A stretch of 64,000 bases of DNA from Echeneis naucrates (lineage: Eukaryota > Chordata > Actinopteri > Carangiformes > Echeneidae), in assembly GCF_900963305.1 (NCBI RefSeq), contig NC_042521.1:6963614-7027613 (forward strand). The letters run 5' to 3'. Each line of letters opens with the position of its first letter. Position 1 is the stretch's first letter. Under the pieces are notes generated by a model. That model had not been told where the DNA came from and searched no databases. It saw only the letters and a list, made by a program, of their open reading frames with translations. Position numbers and translations under genes: made by a program. Of the stretch, positions 27,535 to 45,600 are shown in pieces.

Positions 27535-28441
27535 GCTGAGGTGGAGACCAACACATTTCAACACATCCGGAGACAAGATGTGCGATAGAAAGCAGAGTTT
27601 TCATCAGGGAGCTGGTCTGTTTGCTGTTTTCAGACATCAAACTTTGGTTTCCGGGGTGTGACCTTCCTAAAACAAATCAACAGGTTCATTTCCGAGCTCG
27701 GTATTGAATTATTTTGCAGTAAACATTGACAGATTTTTGGAAAATTATTAAGACAGTCGAAGTGTAGTTTATTATGCCTTTTTCTGTTTTGTATTTATAT
27801 TTATGATTGTGTGAGCAGCAGGTTTAGCAGGTCAAACCTGAAAAACAGACGAGTCAATTATTGTGTCCTGAAATCCAAAATGACAAACATTTTAACATAA
27901 TTTTTTTTACTTTTTTTAAGCAAAACTCTGAGTTGATGGCTTATCAGTTCAACACTTCAACACACCAAGTGCCACACTTGGTACATTATGTGAAAAAAGG
28001 CTATAAATAAAATTGTTGTGACTATACACACAACCTCATTATAACCTCACACAACTAAGAATTGTGCGATAACTATGATGAGGCTGACTTTTTGGCCTAT
28101 AAATCCTTACCTGTCAAGATGCAACCAAATGCGATGTGACATGTTTGAGAATATAAAATAGGTTATTGATATGCTCTTTAGGATGTTTAATCAGTTTTAA
28201 CTGTGTAATTGAATCGGCATTAGATAGATTCCCTCTGTAACACGGAAGTTCTGGTTCAGGTCAGCTCACGTATTGTATGAAAATTAATGATGTGGAATTA
28301 ATGTAGAAAATTATTATGATTATTTGGGTTTAGTTTTTTTTTTTTTTACCTAGTTTGAATTTGCTGATTGTAAATGTTTTGTCAGGCATGCCGCTGCACA
28401 GCATTTGGCCTTTTTTGTGTGGGACACTCTGTTGGGACTGA

Positions 28442-33052
<4,611 letters not shown>

Positions 33053-33251
33053 AAACTCTTGAAGAAGCTGCGGCTGCCGAACATCCCAGTTCAGGTTCTT
33101 CCTACTTTCACTGACTGCAAATAATTTTGGATCAAATGACAAATCACAAATGGCTCTTTATGTATAGTAGGCTTGCCAATATCTCTCACAACTTCACTTT
33201 TTTTTTTTTTTTATTCAATGTAAATATTTCTATTATTTAATGTTTTGTTTA

Positions 33252-33257
33252 AATAAA
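33252..33257 (+). terminator. krit1: krit1 polyadenylation signal (AATAAA)
   Basis: A canonical hexamer 200 bases after the krit1 stop. Confidence 0.65.
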
Positions 33258-33468
33258 GTGACTGATGTATGGAATAACTGATTTTGATTGGAAGAATTCT
33301 ATATTACAACTCTGAAATGTTTCATGTGTACAGCTCAAAAATACCTTCAGTTAAAGAGGCCCTACAAGAACTGGCCTCTGGAGGGGTCTGGTCTAGTTTC
33401 TAGTCTCTGAAGGGGTTTGGTCCGGTCCATTGGGCCCCAGCTCCGGTCCTGGAGGGGTCCAGTCCGGT

Positions 33469-33614
33469 CCAGAGGTCTCCAGCTCCGGTCCTGCAGGTTT
33501 TAGATGTTTCCTGCTCCAACACACCTGATTCAAATGATCAGCTCTGCTGAAGTCTGATCAGGAGTCACTCATTTGAATCAGGAAACATCCAGGACCAGAT
33601 TTGGAGACCTCTGG
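33469..33614. mobile_element. Palindromic non-autonomous DNA element (MITE-like)
   Basis: The two ends, CCAGAGGTCTCC at 33469-33480 and GGAGACCTCTGG at 33603-33614, are perfect inverted repeats. Complementarity continues inward with small interruptions through GGTCCTG, GATGTTTCCTG and ATTCAAATGA. The internal CTCCAACACACCTGATTCAA is a core I recognise from a very common fish interspersed repeat of DNA-transposon (hAT-like) type. It has no coding capacity. Target-site duplications were not resolved. GGTCC-rich sequence on its left side (33400-33468) may be part of the same insertion. Confidence 0.55.
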
Positions 33615-34138
33615 TCGAGTAATGTTAGACTAGTGCAAAAGTAAGTAAGAGAGTAATGAGAGCATCAAGAGAAATGTAGTGGAGTAAAAAGTACAATATT
33701 TGTCCTTCAAATGTGGTGAAGTGAAAGTAAAAGTATCCCCCAAAAATAATACTGAAGCAAAGTCAAAAAGTGTCCTGAGGTAAATGTACTTCGTTGCTGT
33801 CCGCCTCTGCTGATTGGTCAGTGATGTTAGTTGGTTGGAGGGAAGTCTGTAACTCTTTCTGTTGGTAGGTGAACTCAACTGACTGCTGGGATCATCAACA
33901 GGTTTGTTATTTTAATGTTGATCTTTTTTTAATCGCAGGAGTCCTTAAATCCCTGAATGCCATCTAAATAACGTTCATACTGAATGAGGACACCGTTTCT
34001 TTCTGAACAACAGACGGCTAACTGTGGGAAGCTGGAAACACTTTGAATCTTCACGATGAACTTTAAATTAATAAATAAACTGTTCAGAAAACATAAAGTG
34101 TCACTTTACGGCCAAACCGGCTGTCGTCCTGCCGGCGA

Positions 34139-34254
34139 TGACGTCATATAGCAAGACATCGGTTCAGGTAGCAGCGGCCAATCACAGCGCCGGTTACTTG
34201 ATGGACGCGGTGTCTGCAGCCAATAGGAGGCCTCGGTCGGTCAGGCGGGGGCGG
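34139..34254 (+). promoter_or_regulatory. cyp51a1: cyp51a1 promoter with CRE, two CCAAT boxes and a GC box
   Basis: Within 210 bases upstream of the cyp51a1 ATG are a perfect palindromic cAMP-response element TGACGTCA (34139-34146), CCAAT boxes at 34178-34182 and 34220-34224, and an Sp1-type GGCGGGGGCGG (34244-34254). No TATA box is seen. Mammalian CYP51 promoters are known to use CRE, NF-Y and GC-box sites with a sterol-response element; I could not point to a clear sterol-response element here. Confidence 0.6.
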
Positions 34255-34347
34255 AAGCAGCGTTGACAGGTAGAGACGTGGAGCGGCCGATCTGCAGCCG
34301 GTGGACACTGAGTCCGTCTGCAGCCGGGGCCGACACAGACCTCAGAC

Positions 34348-37300
34348 ATGTCCATGCACTTGTACCAGCTGAGCAGCAGGCTGCTGGGGGACACCGTGGG
34401 GAAGATGAGCGACAACCTGACCTCTGTGGTTTTAGCAGCCTCCGCCATCACTCTCACTCTGGGATACGTTTCCAAAATGCTGCTCAGACAGTCCTCTGGC
34501 AAACATCTGGTAGGTTGTCTTCAGTGATGGTTGGTGAATCGCTGCACGGTCCATTAATATCTGCTTTCCACTTTGTGTTTGTGCAGAAATATCCACCTTA
34601 CATCCCCTCCAGCATCCCCTTCCTGGGCCATGCCATTGCATTTGGCAGAAGTCCCATTGAATTTCTGGAAAAAGCCTATAAAGAAGTAAGTGAAGGACTG
34701 AAACTATTTGTCTGCAGCGATTTTGATTATAAATCAATTATTTGAGTATATTTAATCAAATAATCAGTTCCACCTTTTTTTTTTTTTTCCCCAGTCTTGT
34801 TTTCTCTGTCTTCACACCTTTTTATGATTTGGGCTGTTGACTATTTTTAAAAGAGAAAACAAACTTACTAAATGGGTCATCGTCTAATCAGGAAAATTCT
34901 GAACAGATTATTTATTAAAGAAAATAATTTTGCAGCCCTTAAAGACGTGAACGCTCATATTTCTGAAACAGCATCTCCTTGTGATTAATCCGCTGCATAA
35001 GTTAGTAAATGTAAAGGTGACAAAAAAGGTCTTCAAGACTAGAACAGCTGACATTGTGCCAAAGCTGGAGTTGAAATAGACGAATTGTCTCTGAACTTCT
35101 TTGAACAGTTTTGTGTTGTTGTGTTGTGTTGTTCTAACACTCGAGTCTCTGCTGTCCTCTCACAGTACGGCCCTGTGTTTAGTTTCACCATGGTGGGCAA
35201 AACCTTCACCTACCTGCTGGGCAGCGAAGCAGCAACGCTGCTGTTCAACAGCAAGAATGACGACCTGAATGCAGAGGATGTCTACTCCAGACTGACCACC
35301 CCAGTGTTTGGCAAAGGAGTAGCCTATGATGTACCAAACGCTGTGAGTCTGTCACAACTGTCCCACCAGGGTGAAACAGGAAGAAGGCAGTTTGGCCACT
35401 TGGCGGCTGTTAAAAAATGAATTGCAGTTGTATCATGTCTACTATAATACACACTTTGTTTAATGTTTTACAGATCTTCCTGGAACAGAAGAAGATGTTG
35501 AAGACTGGACTGAACATTGCTCATTTCAAAGAGCATGTGAAAATCATCGAGGCGGAAACTAAAGAGTATTTTGAGAGATGGGGAGACAGTGGAGAGAGAA
35601 GTAAGTCCATTTACGGATCATGTTCTTGAAAGTATGAATATCATTAAATTAACTTGCACTCAGAAAAGTTTATTACAGGACTCCTGCTTCAATAATTTTA
35701 TGTGTTTTGTATGTTTGTACAAAAAGCTTTTGATGCTTATGTAGTGTTACTTTTGGCATTAACATAATGTCATCCCATGTTGTGTATTCATTTACGTCGC
35801 AGCTAAAACAAATGGAAACATTTATGAGGTGTGTGATTGATGATATCAAATTGAGGTTCTTACTGAATGAACTTGTGCTCGTCTCAGACCTGTTTGAGGC
35901 CTTGTCTGAGCTGATCATCCTGACTGCCAGCAGCTGCCTCCATGGGAAGGAGATCCGCAGCATGTTGAATGAGCAAGTGGCCCAGCTCTACGCAGACCTG
36001 GACGGGGGCTTCAGCCACGCTGCTTGGCTGCTGCCTGGCTGGCTGCCTCTGCCCAGCTTCAGGTAGGAGGAGCTTCGGATTACTGCCACAGAAACTAGAT
36101 TCCATCTGAAAGACGACATGAGCAGAAAAATTTGTTAGATTTAAAAAAAAAAAAAGATTGTACAAGTGTTGGTCTAGTAACTGCTGTAGTATAGATAAAA
36201 ATATCCCCTTTTTTTGTCTAGGAAGAGGGACAAAGCCCACAGAGAGATCAAGAACATATTCTTCAAGGTGATCCAGAAACGCAAGAGCTCTGGCCAGAAA
36301 GTGGACGACATCCTGCAGACACTCATTGATGCCACTTACAAGTAAAACACCTTGGTTCATTCAAGAAGCTGCTTTGGGAATCAAATCAACTCAATATTTA
36401 TAAACCACGATTCACCAAAACATCTCAACCATTTCTAAGCTCCAAAATGAATGTGCCCCACCTCCAGAGACGGACACCCTCTGAACGACAACGAGATCGC
36501 AGGGATGCTGATCGGTCTCCTCCTGGCTGGTCAGCACACGTCCTCCACCACCAGCGCCTGGATGGGTTTCTACCTGGCCAGAGACAAGGCTCTGCAGGAG
36601 CGCTGCTACGCTGAGCAGAAGGCTGTGTGTGGAGAAGACCTGCCTCCGCTTGACTTCGATCAGGTCAGGATCCCATTTGTCACTGAAAGCCAGCAAAACA
36701 GATGTCTTATATCATTGATATTATGATCTGCTGTATTATTAGAATGAACTTTGTAATAACTAAAGTACTATTAAAACTTATTTTGTATTGTACAGGCTAT
36801 GATAAACTATGATAAACATTTAATAGACCCTTACTTAAGTGTTATGTTTCAACACAAAAATGAATATATAAACACACTGATGACAAACTTTTGATACAAT
36901 ATAAGAGCTGATCTTTCGCCTTGTACTGGTAAGAGCCTTTACCACAGAGGCTAAGCATTAAAAGGAAACAGGCTACACACACACAATCAGTGTTGACATT
37001 TTGAAATATACACATTAACTAAGGATTTACCTGGCTGTAATGTTTCGTGTTTCTCCTTCCTAGCTGAAGGATCTTGGCTTGTTGGAGCGCTGTCTAAAGG
37101 AGACCCTGCGTCTTCGCCCACCCATCATGACCATGATGAGGATGGCTCGCTCTCCTCAGGTAAATCCACCTGGATGATTACATCAACAGTTCTCTGCAGT
37201 GTTCTGCTGCGATGTCTAATATTATTACTGTATTAAAAATGCTTCCTCCATGTTGTGTAGTATGTCTGATCAGTGTGTGCTATTTTTTTTTTTTTTCATG

Positions 37301-38006
37301 TTTTTGCACAGACTGCAGCAGGTTACACCATCCCTGTAGGCCACCAGGTCTGTGTCTCCCCAACCGTCAACCACCGTCTGCATGACACCTGGACAGAGAG
37401 GCTAGAGTTCAAACCTGACCGCTACCTTAATGACAACCCTGCTGCGGGGGAGAAGTTTGCCTACGTACCCTTTGGAGCTGGTGAGAAGGATAATTTAGAA
37501 CTTGAACACGCTGAAACAGACTAATTCAGGTTGGATTGTGTGAGTTATAATCAAAGGTTCGAATGCAAACTGATGATGCCACGGCCCTGAGTCACTGTCA
37601 TTCCGTCAAATATAGATTTTTTTTTTTTAATATTACATTCCTTGATCATTGAATCTATTGCTCCTCCTTATATCTTGACAAAGAAACTGTCATTTCATCT
37701 CTGTATATCAAGGCACTCGCACATGCTTTAAAGTGACAGTTTGGATTTTCACTTAAATAATGCACAAGAAATGCTGAGACCTGTATTAACCCTGATCAAA
37801 ACCACACTTTTCATGTCTACATTTCAGGTCGCCATCGCTGTATCGGGGAGAACTTTGCCTATGTCCAGATCAAAACCATCTGGTCCACTTTGCTGCGTAT
37901 GTATGACTTTGACCTGGTGGACGGATATTTCCCCACAATCAACTACACTACAATGATCCACACGCCTCACAACCCCATCATCAGATACAAGAGGCGAAAA
38001 CAGTGA
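34348..38006 (+). CDS. cyp51a1: Lanosterol 14-alpha-demethylase (CYP51A1)
   Basis: Ten coding exons join in frame to 499 aa: 34348-34509, 34587-34685, 35166-35342, 35474-35600, 35888-36062, 36222-36341, 36468-36663, 37064-37159, 37312-37480 and 37828-38006. The enzyme removes the 14-alpha methyl group of lanosterol in cholesterol synthesis, in the ER membrane, using P450 reductase. Visible parts are an N-terminal membrane anchor ([17 protein letters not shown]), a proline-rich hinge ([14 protein letters not shown]), the substrate-contact region [12 protein letters not shown], the I-helix [12 protein letters not shown], the ExxR motif ETLR, the meander FKPDRYL, and the heme-binding loop FGAGRHRCIG split by the last intron. 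All key motifs are intact. It is convergent with akap9, as in human. Confidence 0.98.
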
Positions 38007-38284
38007 GACCGGAAGAAGACAGTAAAAACGGAGGTGCAAAGGCAGTAGGAAAGAGTCCTGAATGTTTGGAGTGGATCTTTAACTTCCTGACTTGAAATGG
38101 GGACATTTTAGATGAACAAACGTTGCCCTGTCTAAACCTCAAGCCTTCCTTTAGCTTCCTTTATTTTGGCCTTTTTCTGAATGTAGTTTGAATGATATTT
38201 CTGTGTTTCCAGAGCAGAATACACTTGCTGAGTGACTCTGACTCAAACACTGATGCTCATATTCACAATGTGAATCCTTAAAAA

Positions 38285-38294
38285 AATAAATAAA
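38285..38294 (+). terminator. cyp51a1: cyp51a1 polyadenylation signals (overlapping AATAAA)
   Basis: Two overlapping AATAAA hexamers about 280 bases beyond the stop. Confidence 0.6.
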
Positions 38295-38875
38295 AGACTG
38301 CCTTGATGAAGGCAGACTGAATTAAGGCCCCAGGTACATGAGGTAGGTTTTTGTCTCTAAATTACACCACTGAATGCAACCAGGAAAAAAAGTTTACTCT
38401 TCTGTGTCCCACAAGTGCATAGTAGGAAACTTTGCTTGTTTTTTTTTTTTGTTTGTTTTTTTTTTCCAGTGGCTATCCATTAAACTTTGAATAATCCTGT
38501 GGATGAAAGCTCATTCTTGACCTTGGACAGAGCTATTGAATGGTTAGTAGGTGTCATATTGCATCACATGGTCTTCATTAACAGATAGTTTTTCAGGAGA
38601 AGATCATGTGATATGTTTGAAAGTGTAAGAAGGAAATCGAGGATATTTTTGTTTTACTGTCGCTGTAAAAGCCGACACACTTTTCCAGCTGTTATTTTGG
38701 TTGATTAGACAACCAAAATAACCTTCAACAAACAAGGGATTAATTGCAACTACGAAATAGATCAACTGGAAGGAGAAATAATTTCCTGTGAGACAGCCAC
38801 AGTGTTTCCTGTATTTACCAGCCAGCTGGTAAACAAGAAGAGAAACACACTACTGTTTCAAATGATGTAGTCCGC

Positions 38876-38881
38876 TTTATT
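38876..38881 (-). terminator. akap9: akap9 polyadenylation signal (AATAAA)
   Basis: A minus-strand AATAAA about 750 bases beyond the akap9 stop, in an otherwise non-coding stretch. Confidence 0.55.
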
Positions 38882-39626
38882 TCAGTTTTTGACAAAATAC
38901 CCAGAAAATTCAAAGCTCCTAAGCTTTACAAAAATACGTTCTCTACAAATGTCCTTTGTTGCCTGTCCGGTCTAAACAAAACACAGTGTAGTGTAAGATA
39001 TCCAGTAGCAGCCTCCTTAACAGCAAATCAAACATTCTCTACATAACGCTCCACCCATACAACACAAACATATAAATTAATCACAAGTCTTAAATTAGCA
39101 TTAGACAAATATACATGATTGTAGTTCATCCACAACAAAGAGGCAGATTAAATTACAAACATAGCTGTTTTTCAAGTGCTGGCGACAAAAAAGCCTGAAT
39201 ACATGTCATACACTAATAAAAAAAATTTGTTTTGGTCCACATAGAAAGATACAGTCCACACCAGTATGATAGAAAACAGCAGAGCGCTCAGCACAAGAAA
39301 AGGCAACTGAGTTTCTTCAAGCCAAAGTAACTTGTCAGCATCTATCTTCTCAAGCCAAAGTGCAATTGAGCATATGAAGAAGCACCTGCAATGAGAAGAA
39401 GAAAGTTAATTTGAAATCAAAACATTTACACACAAGTTCAGTCATCAGCTTTGTTATTTACTGCTGAAGATGATTCAGAAGGATATTTCCTCTTGGACGC
39501 GTACCTGTGAGCTTTCATCCCACTGCACTCAGGTTTTTTGGTTGCATTATCATACTTTTAAAAATCCAACTAGAAACCTAGTTAGCTGTACACATGGCTA
39601 AAAAAGGTCTTCAACAGAGCTAGGAA

Positions 39627-42600
39627 TCAGCTTTCTTGAGTGCGCAAACTCAGACATCTTTCACCAAAGTGCACTGCATCTCTGCTACCTGATGTCACAC
39701 TCCCCAGCCTCCTCTGTAGGGCCTCCAGCCTGGAGATGTAGTCAGTGAGCGCTCGATCGGGATCGTAGCTCTGCAGGTGGGAACAGGTGAGAACTCCGTG
39801 GTCTCCGGTCATGTGAAACCTGCAAACCACAGCAACAACAGTGACATATTTCAAGTCTAAATTTAGCTTTGGCCTAATCATTTTGCAACACGATTGACAG
39901 ATGAACTATAACAGTGGTAGTTATTCAAAGCTAATCAGTGTAGCAACAACCATTCAGTAGTTCAGCTGATCAAAGGGGATGCTGTTATGAAGTCGGCATA
40001 AAAACATAAAAGATCTATAAATCAACATTTGCTTGCCATTCTTTTAAAATGATATACTGCAGTTGGCATTATTTTGACATTCCATTTATGATAAGATATA
40101 GGTGTGATTATTAATTGTCAACAACAGCCTGATTGTAAGTTGTACCTGTGGTGTGTGGAAGAGGCAGCTGATCGGGGGGATTCCCGTCCACTTCTCCCCC
40201 TGATGCCAGAGAGGACGCCTCCACCACCACCGCTTCTCTCTCTGTACATCTCCACACTGCCCGGGTGAAGGTAGGGTGAATCTCTTGCCTCTGTATCTAA
40301 GAAAGATAAAGAAAAATGTTTTCGACATTACATTAAAATGGTATTCTCCAAAGTATCATGGAAAATGTCACGGTTCAGTTACCTAATGTTTGTCCTGCTC
40401 CATTTTTGTTGACACTGCAGGAGGCTGTAGAGCTCATCCCTGCTGCCTTGTGCCATCGCCTCACAAGGAAACGCATTCTGCATTAACAGAAAAAGACATT
40501 TATTTTTGTCTCTTTAACTCCAAATTCATCAAGAATGAGTAAACCTGGAGTCTGAGCTGCCTACCTGGACAGGGCGATAGAGACTCGGACGGCAGATCGG
40601 AAGCGCATAAGCCCCCGGCGACGTTGGCTGAGAGACTCCAGGGTGGAGAGTGACGGCCGGCTTCCCATTCTGGAAAGCAGCGAGAGTGTGGCCTCTTCAC
40701 ACTCCTGGAAGCCACCGAGCAGTAACAGCAGATACTTTTTCTGGTAGATCAGTGCTTTGCGGAAGCTTTCTGACCTCAGGTACTTCCCATACATCCTCTG
40801 TAGGCAGGAGACAGAGTTAACAAATGAGCTTCATTTCATCTGTTTTACTTTGGTGGCCAAAAAGTTAGTTCACATTTACTTGTTCTTGTTGGTGATTTAA
40901 AAGAGGTGTACAATGATTGTCTATCTCAGAGCTACCACAGCTGTCAGCTAACCTTCAGTGCCACATTGTCAGCCTCAGGTCCAGTTATCTCTCGTAGAGT
41001 GTCGTTCCTGAGCTCTCCCCTGAGTCGGGCCACCTGGCACTGAGCAAGACGTAAAGCTTTCTCCAGACGGACCTTCTCTCGAGTCCAAGCCTCCCGCTCC
41101 TGGGAAAGCAACATACTTGCTGAGTCCATCTTTGACCCTCCTCTTCGGATGCTGGACTGCAGGAGGAAGTAAAAATATTTTATATTTAATTTGATGCTAC
41201 AATCATCAAAAGACTAGGCACCAAAATATTTGAGCATACACAGTAAGATTAGTTTCAGTTTTGAATGTCTTTCTTATTAGAGAAGTGTCTAAAATCTGCC
41301 CAAATGCTATCTGTATATGGGAAATATGTCTGCAGAAAATAGATTAGTAAATATTATTTACAGATTATATATGTATATGTAAATATATATTTATATAGGT
41401 AAAGCTTCAGTGCAGGTGCAAACCTTCGTGTAAGTATTAAGTAGTAGTAGTATTAAGTATTATACAAATTATAACATTTTATTATCAAAGAAGCAACAAA
41501 TCCACTTACAGCAGTAATGTTGACAGCTCATCTCTGAACTGATTTTAGTCTCTCATCTGTATATTTTCTTGCTGTGTACTCACACTGTCTCCTGATGCCA
41601 GTCCAGCCTGCCTGTAACGTCGGAGCTCTTCTTCCAAACGGAGCGTGTGGTTTCTCAGATCGTTCTTCTCTTCAGTCAGGCGGCTGACAAACCCTGTCAG
41701 CTCGGCATTCTGCCTGAGCAGCCGCTCTGTCAGAGAGTTGGAGGAGCTGGGGGACCCTCCTGCCAGCAGGGGTACACTCTAAGGGAACACATCAAACATG
41801 CATAGACTTCAACAGATATCAAATGTTTGGAATAAAAACATCAGTTCACTCAAGTGCATTAGATCACTGAGTGAGTGAAATAAATTGTGTCTTGTTTATT
41901 TTATGTTTACTATTTTTCAGAGTGAAGAAATTATGCCATCAAATCAGAAATAAAAGATTTGCTGACCTCAGGGACGGATGGTAGACCCGGTGATTGCTGC
42001 AGCATAGTGATGACCTCATCAACACTGGACTGCACCCAGGACAACTCTTCACTGTCGACCTCTGCAGTCAGCCTGTACAGAACATTTACAAACAAATGAG
42101 CCTATAATTTACAGAAAGCATTAAAAGGTCTGCATGTCAAAATGTATAAACTGTTGCACAACAAGCTGCAATAAAATGAGGCAACAATGTGATATTAGAT
42201 ATTATTATGTGAGATTTTTGACCACATATAATCAGCACTTAAGATGGCATTGTACATTTTTTTAACAAGAAAAATAAGGTTGCAAGGTTTCAGGTTGAAA
42301 GACAAACCCAAGTTCAACACTCTTTCCCTTTAGTTCTGTTTTTGGTCTCCACCAACTCCTGAGAAAAACATCTTTAGATGCTAAATACTGCACTATGCTC
42401 ACCAGCTAATCACTAACTGTTTTTTCCTGAGCAGGTAGAGCTGCTGAGATAGATGCTAATATACAGACTGAAACTAATCTGAACTAATCCAAAACACTGA
42501 GTTTAAAAAGCACTACAGAGCTGAAAGCATCACTAGATCTTGGTGATTATTTTGACCTTGTTTATACACAAGTAGTTCAACGATCCACATAACATTAGTA

Positions 42601-45600
42601 AAATTATTTTACATCGGCTACTTTATTTACCTGCCAGGAGTTTTGTTGGCCATTCTGCGGATCTTTGAGGAAATCAGGTGGAGTTTACCCACAATCTTGT
42701 CGACCGTGCGCCACGGACCATGGTGCGATGTACTGGTGAGACCTGTTGGAGAGACCTCCTGGTGGGGGGACGGAACATTTCCGGTTTTCTGCTGGATCAC
42801 CCAGTCTTTGGTGCGGTCGGTGGACTCACTGTGCTGCTTGGATAAACATGGTTGGGCTTTTATTCATCCCCATCATGAGAGAAAAATGGAAGAGTAATGT
42901 GTTCATACTTACACTGTGGCTGTCAGCATGCTGAGGTCCTCTCTGCTCTCCTGCATGGATTAACTGCTGCTCCAGTCTGCCTTTCTCTTCCTCCAGGCTC
43001 TTCCTCTTCTCCACCTCTCTCTCCAGCTGCTCCGTGGTCTCAGACATCTGTGTTTTTAGGCTCTCAAGTTGGGCCCGGACCTCCAACAGAACCTTCTGGT
43101 CTAGTCTGGACTGCTGATTTGCCAAAGCCATCTTCTCCTCTTTTCGCACTGCCTCAATTTTCTCAGCCTCCACCTGACTCAGGAGCTGCACCACCTGAAG
43201 AAATTAGAAAAAAAAATGAAAATTTGATGATTGAGACAGAAATGGTTCTCGTGATCAAGGTTAGTATGGAGTAAAAGCTAAAGCAAAATTACCCAACTTG
43301 ACACAGTACATGGAAAGAAAAGTGCCACAACACTAATAATAAAAAAAAAAAAAAAGATAAAAACCACAGTCTCAGCAACAGAGCCTTAATGCAAAGAAAT
43401 CACAAACATCCCACCTGTGCATGTTTGTCATCCAGCTCCCTCTGCAGTCTTCCTAGCAGACTTCCATCCTCTTCAAATACACTCCTGTCTTCCTCGACTC
43501 TGCCCTCATTTGTGGAAGGGACACCCCTTCGCAGCTCCCTCTCCATACCTAGTGCAGTGCTCATCTCCTGGGCCTTGGCTCGCTCCGTTTCCAGCAGGAC
43601 CTGAAGCTCCTGGAGGCGTCGGTGGAGACTCAGACGCTCCTGCTCAGCCTGCTGGGAGATCTGGGACGATGCCTGGCGTTCCTGATCCAAGCTCATGGTC
43701 AACTGTAGCATACGGGTCTTCTGCTCGTCAAGACTGAGATGGAGGTCCTGTCAGAAAAACAGAAATGCAGCTTCTTGAAATAGCAATTGAAAAGTTGGGA
43801 TTATTCATGTAATTAAAATGCTCCAATGCCTCTGTAATTACTCCATCCTTACCTCCAGCTCTTCCCGCTTACTTTCCTCAGTTCTCCCAGTTCGACATTT
43901 CTCTTTCTCCATGGCCCACTGAAGGTCTCTGCTTCTCTTCCTCTCCTCTGTCAGCTGGTCATTGAGTGCATCAACTTCAGCTGCCCTCTTCGATATTTCC
44001 ACCCTGCAGAAAAAGATAGAGGTAAGCTAATGGGTACAATCATCGTAAGTGCCAATGCAGAGGGCGATCTAATAAGGAGGTTATGAAATGCGTTACTTGG
44101 TTTACAAAACTGTGCTGTTGAATTGTTGAATTTCATTCCTAAGGTGTCCTAACAGCATAAAAACACAGCGTTTTGAACATCTGGAAAAGCATTTCAAACA
44201 CTGTTATCAACAAGTCTTTGAAATACCTTTATTTTAACCATGCAGTTACTGAGTTATATTCAGATGTGGTTGATACATATCTGTAAAGAAACATCATTGC
44301 TGACCTAAGCGTGTCCAGCTCTTTGAGGTGTTTGTGTTGAGTCTTGAGCGTTGTCTCCAGCTCCAGTTTAGTCTGGGACAGTTCACCCTTCAGCTCCTCC
44401 ACTAGCAGCCTGTTGGGCTCTGCTGCTCCATCTGCCCCTCTTCCTTCCCTCTGCTCCTTCCTGCTGCATTCAGCATTCAAAGACAGTGGAAGCTGGATGC
44501 CTGAATGAGAACAATTGGAAAAAACACAGTCTCAGAATGTACAAGGAAACAGGGTATAAAATGTTATCAAATATTTAAAAAAAACAACAACAAAAATACA
44601 AACAAACCAACAATTAATATAATATACTAGTAATACAATCTAGACTTAGCGAAATGTTCACCTTGATGAAGATGCTCTAGTTGGCTACGGAGCTGATGAA
44701 TCTCAGAGATAAGACTGGACCTCTCTGCGTTGAAGAGTGACCCCATCGCGTCTCTGTGTTGGGCGTCCTGCATCAAAATCACACAGACAACAACTTTTCA
44801 GACAGGTTTAAATGATGAGAGGAGAAGATTGTTAGGAAAAGTCTGATAACCTGACAGTGACAAAATTGTTGGCCAAAGGTCAATTGTTTATAAAAAAAAT
44901 ATTTTACTATGATTTCTAATGCTAGCATTGTGTTTAACCAAGAAGTGTGAATGAATATGTTACATTACGTATTCATTGAATAGTAGTAAGAACACTGACC
45001 TGTTCAGCCAGGCTGCGCTCCAGATGATTGAGGTGGATGATGGCATCACTGGTGTCGAGCAGGTCCAGCTGGCTGTAGAGGGCGCTCTTCAGAACGCTGC
45101 GTTCACTCATAAACACCTGTCTTACTGCATCCAGAAGGTCTGCACGCCAGTCCATACCACCTGATGTCTGCCGCAAGTCAGAAACACGAGGGTCAACAGA
45201 TAACCACAGATCATCCATGTAGGAAAGCTTCCAGATATAATGTGATTTGCTCTTAGCAGGTTTCTCCTACCCCTGTTTCTCTGTGCGTCTGCATCTGAGT
45301 GATGAGGCCTTTGAGAGACTCCATGGTAGCAAGCAAAGCATCTCTTTCCCTCACCCAGCCTTGGATGTTGACCTGGCTGCTCGGCTCACCTTCAGAGAGA
45401 GGAAGCTCTGATAGAGAAAGAACCTGCATACCTTCCTGATGCACCTCACGGAGCAGCATCTAAACACACAAACAGGACAGAGAAATGTTGCCTTCACTTC
45501 AAGAGACATTTTGGAGGCACAATTCAAATAATACTCACGCATACATGAGAGTAAGTCTTGGATTAACTTTCAGTGCTCTAAGATAATATTTATAGTAAGT

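Larger units (their letters stand above)
33053..34347. other. krit1-cyp51a1 spacer
   Basis: This holds the krit1 3' UTR (to about 33.27 kb), a palindromic repeat element, AT-rich sequence and then the GC-rich cyp51a1 promoter. In human this interval holds LRRD1; no leucine-rich-repeat coding sequence is seen here. Confidence 0.6.
38007..39626. other. Convergent cyp51a1 and akap9 3' UTRs
   Basis: The cyp51a1 3' UTR runs to about 38.3 kb, and the akap9 3' UTR comes from the other side to about 38.86 kb. Between them is about 550 bases of AT-rich sequence with a poly-T run near 38440-38465. No gene is seen. Confidence 0.55.

Noticed and set aside
27159-27661. Several proline/arginine/glycine-rich open frames on both strands in the krit1 CpG island.
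   Set aside because: GC-rich sequence with few stop codons gives open frames by chance; the products are repeats of the palindromic DNA unit.
34263-34745. A 160-codon frame spanning the cyp51a1 start.
   Set aside because: It reads exon 1 in the wrong frame and then joins exon 2 through the intron; the correct spliced frame explains the sequence.
42897-43274. Plus-strand frames of about 125 codons, and similar ones at 43389-43737, opposite akap9 exons.
   Set aside because: Antisense shadows of coiled-coil exons: Glu/Leu/Gln codons read backwards give Ser/Leu/Phe-rich frames.
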